64,000 bases of DNA, from positions 1-64,000 of the forward strand of contig QBMK01000014.1 of the NCBI GenBank assembly GCA_003249035.1, given 5' to 3'. Source of the DNA: Pseudanabaena sp. (lineage in GTDB: Bacteria; Cyanobacteriota; Cyanobacteriia; Pseudanabaenales; Pseudanabaenaceae). The stretch's first letter is position 1; each line of letters begins with the position of its first letter. Under the pieces are notes generated by a model that was not told where the DNA came from, ran no database searches, and saw only the letters and a program-made list of their open reading frames with translations. The position numbers were made by a program, and so were the translations under genes. Positions 25,805 to 34,715 of this stretch are shown piece after piece.

Positions 25805-27598
25805 TTAGCGCTTTGCAAACTTTTTGGTGAGCTTGCGTAGACGAATCGATTCAGGAGTTACTTCAAGGATTTCATCGGGCCCAATGTATTCCAATGCACG
25901 TTCGAGACTCATCTCGATCGGTGCTTGCAACTGAACGATGTCATCAGCACCAGCTGCACGCATGTTGGTGAGCTGTTTGCTCTTACACACGTTCAACTCC
26001 ATATCTTGAGGACGGTTGTTTTCACCGATGATCATGCCTTTATAAACTTTCGTTCCAGGCTTAATAAAGAACACGCCGCGATCTTCAGCGTTTTTCAAGG
26101 AGAACTCAGTGGCTGTGCCTTCTTCAAAGGAGATCAATACACCATTACGACGGGCGCTGATTTCGCCAGCCGAAGGACGGTAATCGAGGAAACTATGATT
26201 CATGATGCCAGCGCCGCGAGTAGCCCGCATGAAGTCACCACGGAAGCCAATTAGTCCCCGAGCAGGAACGACAAACTCTAGCTGCGATCGCCCAGTACTG
26301 GACATTTGCATATCAACCATTTCGGCGCGGCGTTGACCGAGACGCTCGATACAGCCACCGACTGCATCTTCAGGAACATCAAGAACAAGAGCTTCGTATG
26401 GTTCGCACTGTTTGCCATTGAGTTCGCGGTAAATAACTTGAGGCTGTGTAACTTGGAATTCGTAACCTTCGCGGCGCATGGTTTCGATCAAAATACCAAG
26501 GTGTAATTCACCACGCCCTGCTACTGCAAAGCGATCGGGGAACTCTGGATTTTCTTGAACACGCAATGCTACGTTGGTTTCGAGTTCGCGCATCAGGCGA
26601 TCTCGTACTTGACGAGTGGTAACTAACTTGCCTTCTTGACCAACAAACGGCGAGTCATTAACACAGAAAGTCATCTGCAAAGTGGGTTCATCCACCTTGA
26701 TCATAGGTAGCGCTTGAGGCTCATTTGGGCAGGTAATGGTTTCGCCAATGTTCGCGGTCGCAAAACCAGAAACCGCGACAATGTTACCAGCGGAAGAGCT
26801 TTGCAATTCGACTCGTTTAAGACCATCAAAGCCCAAAAGCTTAGTGATTTTGCCTTTAATCATCGAACCATCTCCAGAGATCAGCGCGGCTTGTTGACCA
26901 GAGGTAATTGTCCCGTTGTGAATTTTGCCGATGACAATGCGACCGAGGTATTCGGAATAGTCAAGGGTGGTAACTTGCAATTGCAAAGGCTTTTCAGGAT
27001 CGCCAACAGGTGGGGACACATGATGTAAGACAGCCTCAAACAGAGGCTTCATATCAACGCTTTCGTCTTCTAGTTTTTCTTTGGCAAATCCACCCATGCC
27101 CGAAGCAAAGATGTAAGGAAAATCACATTGATCGTCATCTGCGCCAAGTTCTAGGAATAGATCGAGAACTTTACTAACTGCAACATGGGGATCTGCAAAT
27201 TCGCGATCGATTTTGTTAATTACGACCATTGGCCGTAAGCCCTTTTCTAGCGCTTTTTTCAACACAAAGCGAGTTTGGGGCATTGGACCTTCATTGGCAT
27301 CAACGATCAGTAGACAGCCTTCTACCATGCCAAGTACACGCTCAACTTCGCCACCAAAGTCGGCGTGTCCGGGGGTGTCAACGATATTGATTAGAGTATC
27401 TTTATATTTAACGGCAGTATTTTTTGAAAGGATGGTAATGCCACGCTCACGCTCTAAGTCGTTGGAGTCCATCACACATTCGACGAGGGCTTCACCTTCA
27501 CGAAAAGCGCCTGACTGTCTGAGGAGTGCGTCTACTAGAGTGGTTTTGCCGTGATCGACGTGGGCGATGATGGCGACATTGCGGATAGGGAGAGACAT
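25805..27598 (-). CDS. typA: Ribosome-associated GTPase TypA/BipA
   Basis: Translational GTPase of 597 residues, close to EF-G in its first domains. It binds 70S ribosomes and supports 50S assembly and growth in cold or stress. G-domain motifs: AHVDHGKTT (G1), RERGITI (switch I), [15 protein letters not shown] (G3), NKID (G4). The TypA-specific C-terminal domain replaces EF-G domain IV; RMRKT-like ribosome contact residues appear as [11 protein letters not shown] near the end. Alone in its transcription unit, ended by the shared terminator. Confidence 0.97.
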   Translation of the reverse strand: MSLPIRNVAIIAHVDHGKTTLVDALLRQSGAFREGEALVECVMDSNDLERERGITILSKNTAVKYKDTLINIVDTPGHADFGGEVERVLGMVEGCLLIVDANEGPMPQTRFVLKKALEKGLRPMVVINKIDREFADPHVAVSKVLDLFLELGADDDQCDFPYIFASGMGGFAKEKLEDESVDMKPLFEAVLHHVSPPVGDPEKPLQLQVTTLDYSEYLGRIVIGKIHNGTITSGQQAALISGDGSMIKGKITKLLGFDGLKRVELQSSSAGNIVAVSGFATANIGETITCPNEPQALPMIKVDEPTLQMTFCVNDSPFVGQEGKLVTTRQVRDRLMRELETNVALRVQENPEFPDRFAVAGRGELHLGILIETMRREGYEFQVTQPQVIYRELNGKQCEPYEALVLDVPEDAVGGCIERLGQRRAEMVDMQMSSTGRSQLEFVVPARGLIGFRGDFMRATRGAGIMNHSFLDYRPSAGEISARRNGVLISFEEGTATEFSLKNAEDRGVFFIKPGTKVYKGMIIGENNRPQDMELNVCKSKQLTNMRAAGADDIVQLQAPIEMSLERALEYIGPDEILEVTPESIRLRKLTKKFAKR

Positions 27599-27702
27599 GG
27601 GTGATGTATCGAGTTGATCGAAAAACTTATTATTTCTTTATCTATTATGCTCGAGTTTGTCAAAAAACTTTGTATTTATGACCACTTGGAGTAATCATCA
27701 AT

Positions 27703-27743
27703 ACAAAAACAAAGACAGCTCTTAGGGCTGTCTTTGTTTTTGT
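27703..27743. terminator. Terminator after the site-2 protease gene
   Basis: Perfect 17-bp stem ACAAAAACAAAGACAGC with a seven-base loop, T-run on the far side. It lies 29 bases past the protease stop on the minus strand and can also end upstream readthrough. Confidence 0.85.
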
Positions 27744-27771
27744 TTGTTAAATGAACCCTTTAAAGCTTTTG

Positions 27772-28860
27772 CTATAGAGGACTTAACCCACTTTGTTGAA
27801 GTAAGTTAAATGAGTCTTTGAAAATCATCACTACGCCTAAACCCAGCAGAATTACTAATCCGCCTTGCATGACATTATTTTGTAGTTCTTCAGGTAATGG
27901 TTTTCCTCCTCGTAAAGCCTCGATCGCTAAAAACACTAATTGACCACCATCAAGAGCTGGTAAAGGCAAAATATTGATGATTGCGAGGTTAATACTAATA
28001 ATTGCTGTGAAATCAAATAATGCTGCGGCATCAGACTTTACTAGCTCAGAACCCATTGCCACGATAGCCACAGGGCCCGAAAGTTGACTAGCTGTATTCT
28101 GAAAATTAGTAGCAAGTTGCTTTAAACCTTGAACTGTCATCACTACTAGTCTTTCAAAGCTCTGAGTAGCACTATCAAACGCTTCCCCAATATTCTTGAC
28201 AGCGCGGCGGTGGGGTTTACCCGTAAAGTCGAGTCTCACGCCGATTTTGCCTTTACCTGTTTCGCCCTGTGGCAAAAGTGACAAGGAGAGAGACTTTCCA
28301 TTGCGATCGACAATCAGATCAACGGATTGGTTGGCATTTTTGGCAATTAACGTTTGAAAGCGATCGAGCGTTGTTAAGCCAGTATCAAATTTAATTCCAT
28401 TAGCCGACAAGACAATATCGCCTGCTTGTAAACCAGCAATGGCTGCAGGAGCATTTGGTTCAAGAATTTTACTAATTTTTACCCCAGCTTGATCGACAGT
28501 GCCGATGCCGACACTCAGAGTCATCACCAACAAAACTAAGTAAGCGAAGACAAAATTGGCAATCACTCCTGCGCTGATGACGATCGCTCGATCCATAATC
28601 GGACGATTTTTCATCAAATTGGGATCGTCAGCAGGAATGTCGCTTTCTTCGTCATCATCGGGAAAGCCAACATAACCGCCAAGGGGAATTGCTCGGAGCG
28701 CATATTCTGTTTGTTTACCTTGATATTTCCATAGCACTGGACCGAACCCAATCGAAAATCGATTGACATGAATGCCCTGTACTCGAGCAGCCATAAAGTG
28801 ACCAAGTTCATGAACCAAAATCAGAATCGCAAGAACGGCAATTGCAGGCAAGGCGGACAT
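27772..28860 (-). CDS. rseP: Site-2 intramembrane zinc metalloprotease (RseP/S2P, M50B)
   Basis: 362-residue membrane protease that cuts transmembrane anchors, for example of anti-sigma factors. HELGH (about residues 18-22) in the first membrane segment binds zinc; the third ligand lies in LPLPALDGGQLVF near residue 300. A periplasmic PDZ domain occupies roughly residues 115-200 (KILEPNAPAAIAGLQAGD in outline). C-terminal membrane segment near 335. No anti-sigma factor is adjacent, so its substrate is not indicated. Confidence 0.93.
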   Translation of the reverse strand: MSALPAIAVLAILILVHELGHFMAARVQGIHVNRFSIGFGPVLWKYQGKQTEYALRAIPLGGYVGFPDDDEESDIPADDPNLMKNRPIMDRAIVISAGVIANFVFAYLVLLVMTLSVGIGTVDQAGVKISKILEPNAPAAIAGLQAGDIVLSANGIKFDTGLTTLDRFQTLIAKNANQSVDLIVDRNGKSLSLSLLPQGETGKGKIGVRLDFTGKPHRRAVKNIGEAFDSATQSFERLVVMTVQGLKQLATNFQNTASQLSGPVAIVAMGSELVKSDAAALFDFTAIISINLAIINILPLPALDGGQLVFLAIEALRGGKPLPEELQNNVMQGGLVILLGLGVVMIFKDSFNLLQQSGLSPL

Positions 28861-29136
28861 AGGCTTCGCTCAAATAGTTGATAGTTTCTTAAAATTTTAA
28901 TGTTGTATGCAATACATCAAAGATTGCTTAGTTTGCGATCGTAGCACAACCAAAAAGTCAAATGCTTGACAAAGCTTTTCGTTCGTCATCTAACTCAAAG
29001 AATGGCAAGACCCTATAAGCCTCAATACTTTTTTAATTATTGGATGGGTTGCATTACAAAAACTTATGTTAAGATTAGTTAATATACGTAATAAATTATT
29101 TCAATTAATTAACTTTTATTAATTAGGTGCGCTGAC

Positions 29137-29664
29137 ATGAACAATACTACTCGCATTGCTGCTTCTCTTTCCCGCCTCGTTTTGAGTTCAGACTCGGCGC
29201 CTGTTTCTTTAACACAAGGATCTTTGTTGCTATTAAGAGTTGTTTTAGGAACGGTAATGGTACATCACGGGTTTGATAAACTTGCTGATATATCTGATTT
29301 TGCAGAATCCTATGTGGCAGCTATTGGTATACCATTTCCCATCTTCTTTGCCTACTGTGCTGCAATTACTGAAGTAGTTGCTTCACCATTACTAGCCTTA
29401 GGTTTATTCGCTAGACCAGCCGCTTTGGGGCTACTGTCAACAATGTTAGTAGCCAACTATCATCATATTGTGACCAGTGGATTCTCCATCCCGACCCTCG
29501 AATTGTCATTACTTTATGCAGCAGCTTTTGCATTTTTTGCTGTGTATGGTGGCGGCAAATATTCGATCGATACCTTGATCACGAAATCATTAGATAAATT
29601 CTTGTCCGTTGGTTCAAGCGTTGACATGAAGCTACAACCAGAAAGAGTTACTGTTAATAAGTAG
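29137..29664 (+). CDS. DoxX-family membrane protein
   Basis: 175 residues with four hydrophobic segments (about 29-47, 64-88, 92-112, 117-135). The family includes subunits of quinol oxidase and thiosulfate:quinone oxidoreductase, but most bacterial members have no assigned role. Family features are LRVVLGTVMVHHGFDKL near residue 32 (in outline) and ARPAALGLL near 97. The gene stands alone behind an AT-rich promoter region with TTAATT repeats. Its TAG is the first base triplet of a 32-bp perfect hairpin. Confidence 0.8.
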   Translation: MNNTTRIAASLSRLVLSSDSAPVSLTQGSLLLLRVVLGTVMVHHGFDKLADISDFAESYVAAIGIPFPIFFAYCAAITEVVASPLLALGLFARPAALGLLSTMLVANYHHIVTSGFSIPTLELSLLYAAAFAFFAVYGGGKYSIDTLITKSLDKFLSVGSSVDMKLQPERVTVNK

Positions 29665-29728
29665 ATATTTAACTAAAAAGCAAAAAGGGGCGCTGAGCGC
29701 CCCTTTTTGCTTTTTAGTTAAATATCTA
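29662..29728. terminator. 32-bp perfect hairpin starting in the doxX-like stop codon
   Basis: Arms 29662-29693 and 29697-29728 pair without mismatch around loop TGA; the central part is AAAAAGGGGCGC-tga-GCGCCCCTTTTT. It probably ends transcription. The length without any mismatch is unusual for a terminator. Confidence 0.85.
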
Positions 29729-30082
29729 TAGCTCTAACTTTTCGGATTTGAATGAGATTCTTGTAATTTAGGCAAAACAGTATCGCAGACTACGTCTTTG
29801 AATAAAAAAATAACAAAAATTTTTTAGATTGTTATTTCGAGCTGTCTAAAAATCAAAAAGTACAGGTGACACTTCTCAATTCATCTTTATTTTTGGTGAT
29901 ATTGCGTAAATATTTTCAAGATCAGCAACTAATTCAAGATGACTACGCTAGAATATGTGCGGATGAGTATTTCTAGATTGCATGTTTGTTTTCAGTATTG
30001 ACAGTTGTCTTCTGTTTCATCGTGACAGGCTTCTTTCCGAAATATCTATCTCTACACATATCTGATTGTTGAAGCAAGTATT
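29729..30082. other. Leader and promoter region of the RRM protein gene
   Basis: 354 bases with no gene. AT-rich, including AATAAAAAAATAACAAAAATTTTTTAG; the last 100 bases probably hold the promoter and leader of the RNA-binding protein. Nothing more specific was recognised. Confidence 0.4.
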
Positions 30083-30397
30083 ATGTCTATTTATGTTGGT
30101 AATCTCTCTTACGAGGTTACAGAAGATGATTTGAAAGGCGTGTTTGCTGAATATGGCAAAATTACGCGCGTTCATCTACCAATTGATCGTGAGTCAGGTC
30201 GTCCACGCGGTTTTGCTTTTGTCGAAATGGTTGACGAAAAGGAAGAAGATGCAGCTATCGAAGCTCTAGACGAAGCCGAATGGATGGGTCGTGCACTTAA
30301 AGTTAATAAGGCTAAGCCTCGCGAAAGTTCTGATTCCTTTGGCGGCGGTGGCGGTCGAGGTGGATTTAAGGGCGGTGGCGGCGGTCGTCGTTACTAA
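30083..30397 (+). CDS. Cyanobacterial RRM RNA-binding protein (Rbp, glycine-rich tail)
   Basis: 104 residues: one RNA-recognition motif (residues 2-80) with RNP2 IYVGNL and RNP1 RGFAFVEM, then a tail GGGGGRGGFKGGGGGRRY. Proteins of this type bind single-stranded RNA; the glycine-rich version is associated with cold response in cyanobacteria. Which RNAs it binds is unknown. Monocistronic, with a long leader upstream and a shared terminator downstream. Confidence 0.93.
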   Translation: MSIYVGNLSYEVTEDDLKGVFAEYGKITRVHLPIDRESGRPRGFAFVEMVDEKEEDAAIEALDEAEWMGRALKVNKAKPRESSDSFGGGGGRGGFKGGGGGRRY

Positions 30398-30399
30398 AT

Positions 30400-30436
30400 A
30401 AAAAAGAAGGGGTGCTAAGCACCCCTTCTTTTTTTA
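30400..30436. terminator. Shared terminator between rbp and the ferredoxin gene
   Basis: Stem AGAAGGGGTGC-taa-GCACCCCTTCT flanked by A and T runs. It lies between two convergent genes; the right arm reaches the ferredoxin stop codon. Confidence 0.9.
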
Positions 30437-30832
30437 TATGTTATTGGTAATTGCACGTCTTAGTGCTGCGCCATCGCCAATAATACCTAAATTTTGAATA
30501 ACTTGATATTTTCTAGCTTCTTCAAGTTTGTTAAGGTCGTTGTAGTTCACCCACGCTATGCAGTCAACTGGGCAAGTATCGATCGCCTCTTGCACTAGAT
30601 CCTCTTCATCCCCATCTTGAGCGATTACTCTAGCGCGTCCATAATCTTCTTCTAAAAAAAAAGTACTGCTTGCCGTATGCGCACAGTGACCACAACCAAT
30701 ACATACTGTTTCGTCAACAAACACAGCGTTTTGTCGCAGTTCCCCACCAAGTTCAGGTTCAAAGCCTGTGCGATCACACATCTCTGACTCTGAACTAGTG
30801 GGAATCTTAGTATGTATTGTCAAATTATCCAT
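30434..30832 (-). CDS. Single-cluster [4Fe-4S] ferredoxin, cyanobacterial type
   Basis: 132-residue electron carrier. The ligand set CIGCGHC (about residues 41-47) and a CPVDC segment (about 87-91) fits one [4Fe-4S] cluster. The upstream TGFEPELGGELRQNAVFVDE block (in outline) and downstream KLEEARKYQVI are typical of a cyanobacterial and plastid family sometimes fused to J domains. It overlaps the ycf35 gene by eight bases and is last in the DUF2997-ycf35-ferredoxin cluster, which suggests it supplies electrons to whatever Ycf35 does. Confidence 0.88.
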   Translation of the reverse strand: MDNLTIHTKIPTSSESEMCDRTGFEPELGGELRQNAVFVDETVCIGCGHCAHTASSTFFLEEDYGRARVIAQDGDEEDLVQEAIDTCPVDCIAWVNYNDLNKLEEARKYQVIQNLGIIGDGAALRRAITNNI

Positions 30833-31211
30833 TCCAACGCTGTAGAACTAGGCGAACTGAGCCATCTTCACGCACTTGCTTTTCGGATAGTGCAAATCCC
30901 TGTTCGCTAGATTCACCCATGACTGTGGCGATCGCATAGCCTTGAGTGACTTTTCTTAAGAAACTCTCTACCGTCCAAGGTTGTTGCCAAAACTGCATGT
31001 CAGCAACTAGGGCATATTCAGATCCATTCCACTGAAAGCCAACATCATAACCATTGTCTTGCTCAATTACCACTTCAGCAGATGTGGTCGTGCCTTCATG
31101 TCCACGCATGGGTGAAGCGCCAGATTTCCAGTTGACTCCTAAGTCAGTTAGCGCCTTTTGCAAAGGTTCTAGGCTGCGGATTTGGGTTTTTACTTGGCTG
31201 AAATGTGACAT
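30825..31211 (-). CDS. ycf35: Ycf35 (DUF1257)
   Basis: 128-residue protein conserved in cyanobacteria and some red-algal plastids, function not established. The start MSHFSQVKTQI, the MRGHEG segment and the WQQPWTVESFLRKVTQ.YA region (in outline) identify it. Soluble, no membrane segment or Cys cluster. It overlaps the ferredoxin gene and is preceded by a DUF2997 gene, a repeated combination that suggests a common redox-linked task. Confidence 0.87.
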   Translation of the reverse strand: MSHFSQVKTQIRSLEPLQKALTDLGVNWKSGASPMRGHEGTTTSAEVVIEQDNGYDVGFQWNGSEYALVADMQFWQQPWTVESFLRKVTQGYAIATVMGESSEQGFALSEKQVREDGSVRLVLQRWNG

Positions 31212-31317
31212 AGGGTTTATCCTGACTTCGATCTAAACGGCTAACGGTCGAAAACTATAACTTTTTTGTCTTATATATCTGCTATATCTGCGGAAACTGG
31301 GAATTTCATCTATTTTA

Positions 31318-31551
31318 CTACCATTGGCTAAAGCCAGAAGCGTCTGTATCTGACACTCGATCGAGTTGCGTAGCCGACTGAGATATTACCTGCTGTTGAG
31401 CAAAATTTTCGGAAGTTAACTCTCGATGAGCGACTATACCGAGCTTTGCTTCGATCGCGGCGGTTACCTCAGCACAACTAGAACCGATTATGCCCGTTAC
31501 AAGCTCTTCGACTCGTCCATCTGGGTAAATAATGAATTCCAGATTTTCCAT
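31318..31551 (-). CDS. DUF2997 small protein
   Basis: 77 residues. The first 50 match the small DUF2997 family by features such as IIYPDGRVEE and CAEVTAAIEAKLG; the tail is acidic and looks disordered. Function unknown. It lies 106 bases upstream of ycf35 on the same strand, in the usual order for this cluster. Confidence 0.75.
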   Translation of the reverse strand: MENLEFIIYPDGRVEELVTGIIGSSCAEVTAAIEAKLGIVAHRELTSENFAQQQVISQSATQLDRVSDTDASGFSQW

Positions 31552-31765
31552 GCTGGTTCTAGCTATTGAGTTAATAAACAGTTTGACGCAAAGTTCCCAT
31601 AAACGTCAAGAAATTAGATTGCAAAATAAAAATGCTTTTCTGATGCTTGTGATAGAGCGATCGCAATGCTCTGCAACTGTTTTCAGCTTTTGATTAACTT
31701 CTTAAATTTAGTTTAAATTTCTTGTCTTTACCAAAACTGCACAAAGACACACCCTAAGACATAGC

Positions 31766-32269
31766 CTACTCAAACGGAAATTGTAGGTCGAGGATCTGGG
31801 CGATCTCGTAGGGACATTCTGAAGGCAGATCATCAATATCTAGGGGCGTTTCTCGCAGCACCAAATTAATCCCTTGTCGAAATCCCTTTTGGACAGCTTC
31901 ATCAAGATAAGGTTTTAAACTGGGATTTTCTTTTAAAATATCCAAAATCTCGTCCCGTTGCTCTCGAATAGTTGCTCTCCAACTTTTGCCGCGCAACTCA
32001 GGCTGAAACTGGCACTTCAACAGATGTCCGATTAAAACTCCTAGTTGATTGCGTAGTTCCTGCTTTTGCTGCTTACCCAAAGATGAAATCTCCTCAACTA
32101 AATTTTCGATATCTAAGGCTTGCCATTTACCCAAACGCAATAACTCAGACTGTTCCTGAGTCCAAGCATAAAAATCTTGTTCATATTGATTAGCCGATGG
32201 ACTAGCTTGATCATTAGCGTGATTATGGCAATCGTCTTGCAAGTTTTGTTTCAATTCTGTTTTCAGCAT
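31766..32269 (-). CDS. DUF29 family protein
   Basis: 167 residues with the DUF29 pattern: DFYAWTQEQSELLRLGKW near residue 31, then LVEEISSLGKQQKQELRNQL (both in outline), and a helical C-terminus. The family is common and often multi-copy in cyanobacteria; its function is unknown, although some members lie near mobile or toxin-like genes. AGGAAG lies before the ATG at 32269. The upstream membrane-protein gene on the same strand ends 16 bases earlier. Confidence 0.85.
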   Translation of the reverse strand: MLKTELKQNLQDDCHNHANDQASPSANQYEQDFYAWTQEQSELLRLGKWQALDIENLVEEISSLGKQQKQELRNQLGVLIGHLLKCQFQPELRGKSWRATIREQRDEILDILKENPSLKPYLDEAVQKGFRQGINLVLRETPLDIDDLPSECPYEIAQILDLQFPFE

Positions 32270-32285
32270 CGATACTTCCTTATTA

Positions 32286-32882
32286 CTAATCAGCTACCTT
32301 TACTGTGCCATATTTCATATCTATAGAGACAGCAACCTTGACTTTGTCGCGGCTTGCCTCAATAGGAAAAGTTGCAATATCGCCTTGGAGAATTGGCTTA
32401 TTAAATAAGCAAGGACAAGATAGAAGATTTGTCATGACTGGCAAAATCCCAACCCTACGCTTGATATCGGTAGCATAAACATCACATGCACCACGAGAAT
32501 CAGGGAAACAGGAAGTTTCGTAAATATATAGAGCCGTGGGCAGCCCTTGAAATTGGTATGTAGCAACGTAGCCGTAATCAATTCTAAATGTTAAGAGAAA
32601 GTACAGTAGTGGTGAAACTAAAACGGAAATTGCGAAAATTGCTAAAAATGGGAAAAAGATAAATGGGCGAAATAGCTTGATTCTCTGGCTAGGTGCAGTC
32701 TGCGATCGCCACCTGAATGCAAAAACTATCGTCAGGATAAAAAATATCAATATAGCGATCGGCTGGACTATTTCCCACGTCGGAATCATCTGCACAAACC
32801 ACATACCGACAAGCGCAGGCAAGCAAGATAGGAGAATTATCTGCTTTAGATATTGAGGATTTGCGAATATTTGTTTATACAC
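32286..32882 (-). CDS. Hypothetical membrane protein
   Basis: 198 residues from a GTG. Two or three hydrophobic segments (about 14-32, 38-55, 72-95) are followed by a probably extracytoplasmic domain with four cysteines (SCFPDSRGACD and SCPCLFN) that could form disulfides. No family recognised. It precedes the DUF29 gene closely and may be cotranscribed; no functional hint follows from that. Confidence 0.6.
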   Translation of the reverse strand: MYKQIFANPQYLKQIILLSCLPALVGMWFVQMIPTWEIVQPIAILIFFILTIVFAFRWRSQTAPSQRIKLFRPFIFFPFLAIFAISVLVSPLLYFLLTFRIDYGYVATYQFQGLPTALYIYETSCFPDSRGACDVYATDIKRRVGILPVMTNLLSCPCLFNKPILQGDIATFPIEASRDKVKVAVSIDMKYGTVKVAD

Positions 32883-32930
32883 TTCTTGGCTAGTCCTTAG
32901 TATTTTTTAGCAATTTGCTATAAATATAGA

Positions 32931-32961
32931 TTGAATGGCGGCGCTTCGCGCCGCCATTCAA
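32931..32961. repeat. Palindromic hairpin, GGCGGCGC core class
   Basis: Stem TTGAATGGCGGCGC with loop TTC, followed by ATTGGGTTTTATG, a sequence also found after the hairpin at 13448. It lies between the hypothetical membrane gene and the tmRNA terminator. Confidence 0.75.
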
Positions 32962-33001
32962 TTATTGGGTTTTATGGACTAGTACACTTAGCAACAGATA
33001 T

Positions 33002-33036
33002 AAAAAAGGCACTTGCTAAGCAAGTGCCTTTTTTTA
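33002..33036. terminator. Terminator of the tmRNA gene
   Basis: Stem GGCACTTGC-taa-GCAAGTGCC flanked by six A and seven T, ten bases beyond the 3' end of the tmRNA on the minus strand. Confidence 0.88.
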
Positions 33037-33045
33037 TTAGGTTAA

Positions 33046-33430
33046 TGGAATCGGGCAGAGTCGAACTGCCGTCCGCACTAGCGCCTAACCTCCCAGTCAT
33101 TCACAGGTTTATCCGATTTGATCCGCACGGAGGGAATTACTAATTATCTCTAGTAGCCAAAGATGCACTGATAAAGTCTTGAGCAAATAACCTACCAGAG
33201 AAAGTTATAAGCAGCATCCGTTGGGGGTTGGAGTGACATATTTAACGGAGTCATACATCACACCTCGAAACCGAAAAGGTTCTTAGGCAGCTACAGGAGC
33301 GGCTTTACGAGAGAAAGATACAATGTTGTTCGCATGTACTTGTTTGAATCATTGATTTACGAGAGATAATTCGCTCTCGACCTGCATCAAGGGATAGCTT
33401 CTACTAACACGTCGAAACCCTTACGATCCC
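33046..33430 (-). ncRNA. ssrA: tmRNA (trans-translation RNA)
   Basis: One-piece tmRNA of about 385 bases on the minus strand. The 5' end GGGATCG pairs with the 3' CGATTCC; the T arm GGCAGTTCGACTCTGCC precedes it, and no CCA is encoded. The tag reading frame follows the CTCTCG region: (A)NNIVSFSRKAAPVAA and stop, close to the usual cyanobacterial tag (NNIV-F-RKAAPVAA). It rescues ribosomes on broken mRNA together with SmpB and complements ArfB. Ends placed by acceptor pairing. Confidence 0.95.
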
Positions 33431-33452
33431 TTATGATTTAATAATAGCATAA

Positions 33453-33541
33453 TTTGATGAAATTACGCCGACGGCGTAATTTCATCAAACCCAATTTGTT
33501 TCTTTTCAGTGTCTTCGGAGCTGAAAAGAAACAAATTGGGT
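33453..33541. repeat. Two adjoining perfect hairpins upstream of the 33667 gene
   Basis: Hairpin 1: TTTGATGAAATTACGCC with loop GAC (33453-33489). Hairpin 2: ACCCAATTTGTTTCTTTTCAG with an 11-base loop (33489-33541). They share the base at 33489. They lie 23 bases from the tmRNA 5' end, in its promoter zone, and 125 bases before the next gene. Confidence 0.75.
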
Positions 33542-33666
33542 TCATCCTGAGAATAGCTTTTAATTTTCGCGAGCTACTTCCTTTTGATTGCAAAAGGGAT
33601 AATATAATTTTTTTGTTTCAGCACTTGTTGCTTTAAAGAAAATAATGATAAGGAGAGGCTTATAAA

Positions 33667-34560
33667 GTGGCTGTTGCAAGTACAGAGACAGAATATATAT
33701 CTTCCAAGGAACTCAAAGAGTTACATGGTTTTACTGACCCGACGATCAAAAAGTTTTTGGGTGAGTGCGATATAACTCAGAGCAATCCCAAAAGTAAAAG
33801 TGCGGCTCCAATTAAACTCTATAGTATTGAACGGGTTAACGCAGTTTTAGCGGATCAGGCTTTCATCGCATGGCAGAGCAAGAAGCAAGCTTCAACTTCA
33901 AAGCAAAAGCAAGCTGCTGTTAATATTGCTTTAGTTCCTAAGCCTGATTCTATTGATACTAGACAAGCCACACAAATTGAAGCTTTTGATTTTGAGGGTG
34001 GGCTATCAGACTTAAAAACTGCGGATTGGGATGATTTTCAATGGGAACATTTTCGCAATGATGGAAATAAATTCTCAGAAGAGCAGAAATTACATGCCGT
34101 TACAACAGTTAAAAAGATGCTGGCTGCTTCCTATTGGTTTGCACCTGAGGACTTTTTTAAAGCGTTTAGTCAATATGGCAAGGGTACCGCAGATAGCTCC
34201 GATTTAGTTAGTACATATAAATCCAGCATATTAATAAATGGATGGAAGGGAATTCCCCTAGTAAGTTTGATGATTTGCGATCGCAAATCTCCTACCAAAA
34301 TGATGCTAGATTCTGGACATCACCGCTGGAATGCTCTCAAGGAATTATGGGAGGCGAAGGAGCTTCCTAACGATTTTAAAATTCCTGTCTTTGATTTAAA
34401 GCGATTGCGTCCAATCGTGAGAGATCAATACAACCCAAGCCTAGAATTTGCATTGCGTTATGCAGTCACAGGCGGCACATTAGGTCATGATTTTGCCCTG
34501 AGAGTAATTGCTAAAAATTGGTTTACAAGACTTTGCACTGGTATTGACTGCTCTTACTGA
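33667..34560 (+). CDS. Unknown protein with a ParB-like SGHHR segment
   Basis: 297 residues from a GTG with AAGGAG twelve bases upstream. The N-terminal 60 residues (SSKELKELHGFTDPTIKKFLG) look like a helix-turn-helix; a basic Gln/Lys linker follows to about 95. The rest is one globular domain containing LDSGHHRWNALKELW near residue 213, resembling the GxHR segment of ParB/Srx-fold proteins. I know no matching family. The start and end of the domain look intact, though the C-terminal NWFTRLCTGIDCSY could be a truncation. It stands alone between tmRNA and radA. Confidence 0.6.
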   Translation: MAVASTETEYISSKELKELHGFTDPTIKKFLGECDITQSNPKSKSAAPIKLYSIERVNAVLADQAFIAWQSKKQASTSKQKQAAVNIALVPKPDSIDTRQATQIEAFDFEGGLSDLKTADWDDFQWEHFRNDGNKFSEEQKLHAVTTVKKMLAASYWFAPEDFFKAFSQYGKGTADSSDLVSTYKSSILINGWKGIPLVSLMICDRKSPTKMMLDSGHHRWNALKELWEAKELPNDFKIPVFDLKRLRPIVRDQYNPSLEFALRYAVTGGTLGHDFALRVIAKNWFTRLCTGIDCSY

Positions 34561-34612
34561 GCTTGATAAATAAAAATTCCTAAGCAGTCGATGTTGTGGC
34601 TTAACTTGCTTT

Positions 34613-34715
34613 ATACCAATTCACGAAAGTGTGACAACACTTTTGTGAATTAAAAACCAAACCCAGTAAGGGCTTTTAAAACTAAAAATGGCGTAGCCAT
34701 TTTTAGTTTTGGTAT
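34613..34715. repeat. Composite double-hairpin repeat, copy R3
   Basis: ATACCAATTCACGAAAGTGT...ACACTTTTGTGAATT (hairpin a), linker CCAAACCCAGTAAGGGC, hairpin b ACTAAAAATGGC-gta-GCCATTTTTAGT, ending TTTTGGTAT. Same orientation as R1. The last base is part of the radA stop codon, so it probably ends radA transcription. Confidence 0.87.

Noticed and set aside
30434-31551. CRISPR or anti-phage role for the small protein cluster
   Set aside because: No direct-repeat array, nuclease or effector domains; the genes are a ferredoxin, Ycf35 and DUF2997.
32931-33143. 70-codon frame over the palindrome and tmRNA 3' end
   Set aside because: The region is the ssrA gene and its terminator; the peptide has no family character.
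33046-33430. ssrA as the attachment site of a genomic island
   Set aside because: No direct repeat of the tmRNA 3' end and no integrase gene were found in the window; the downstream side carries ordinary cyanobacterial genes.
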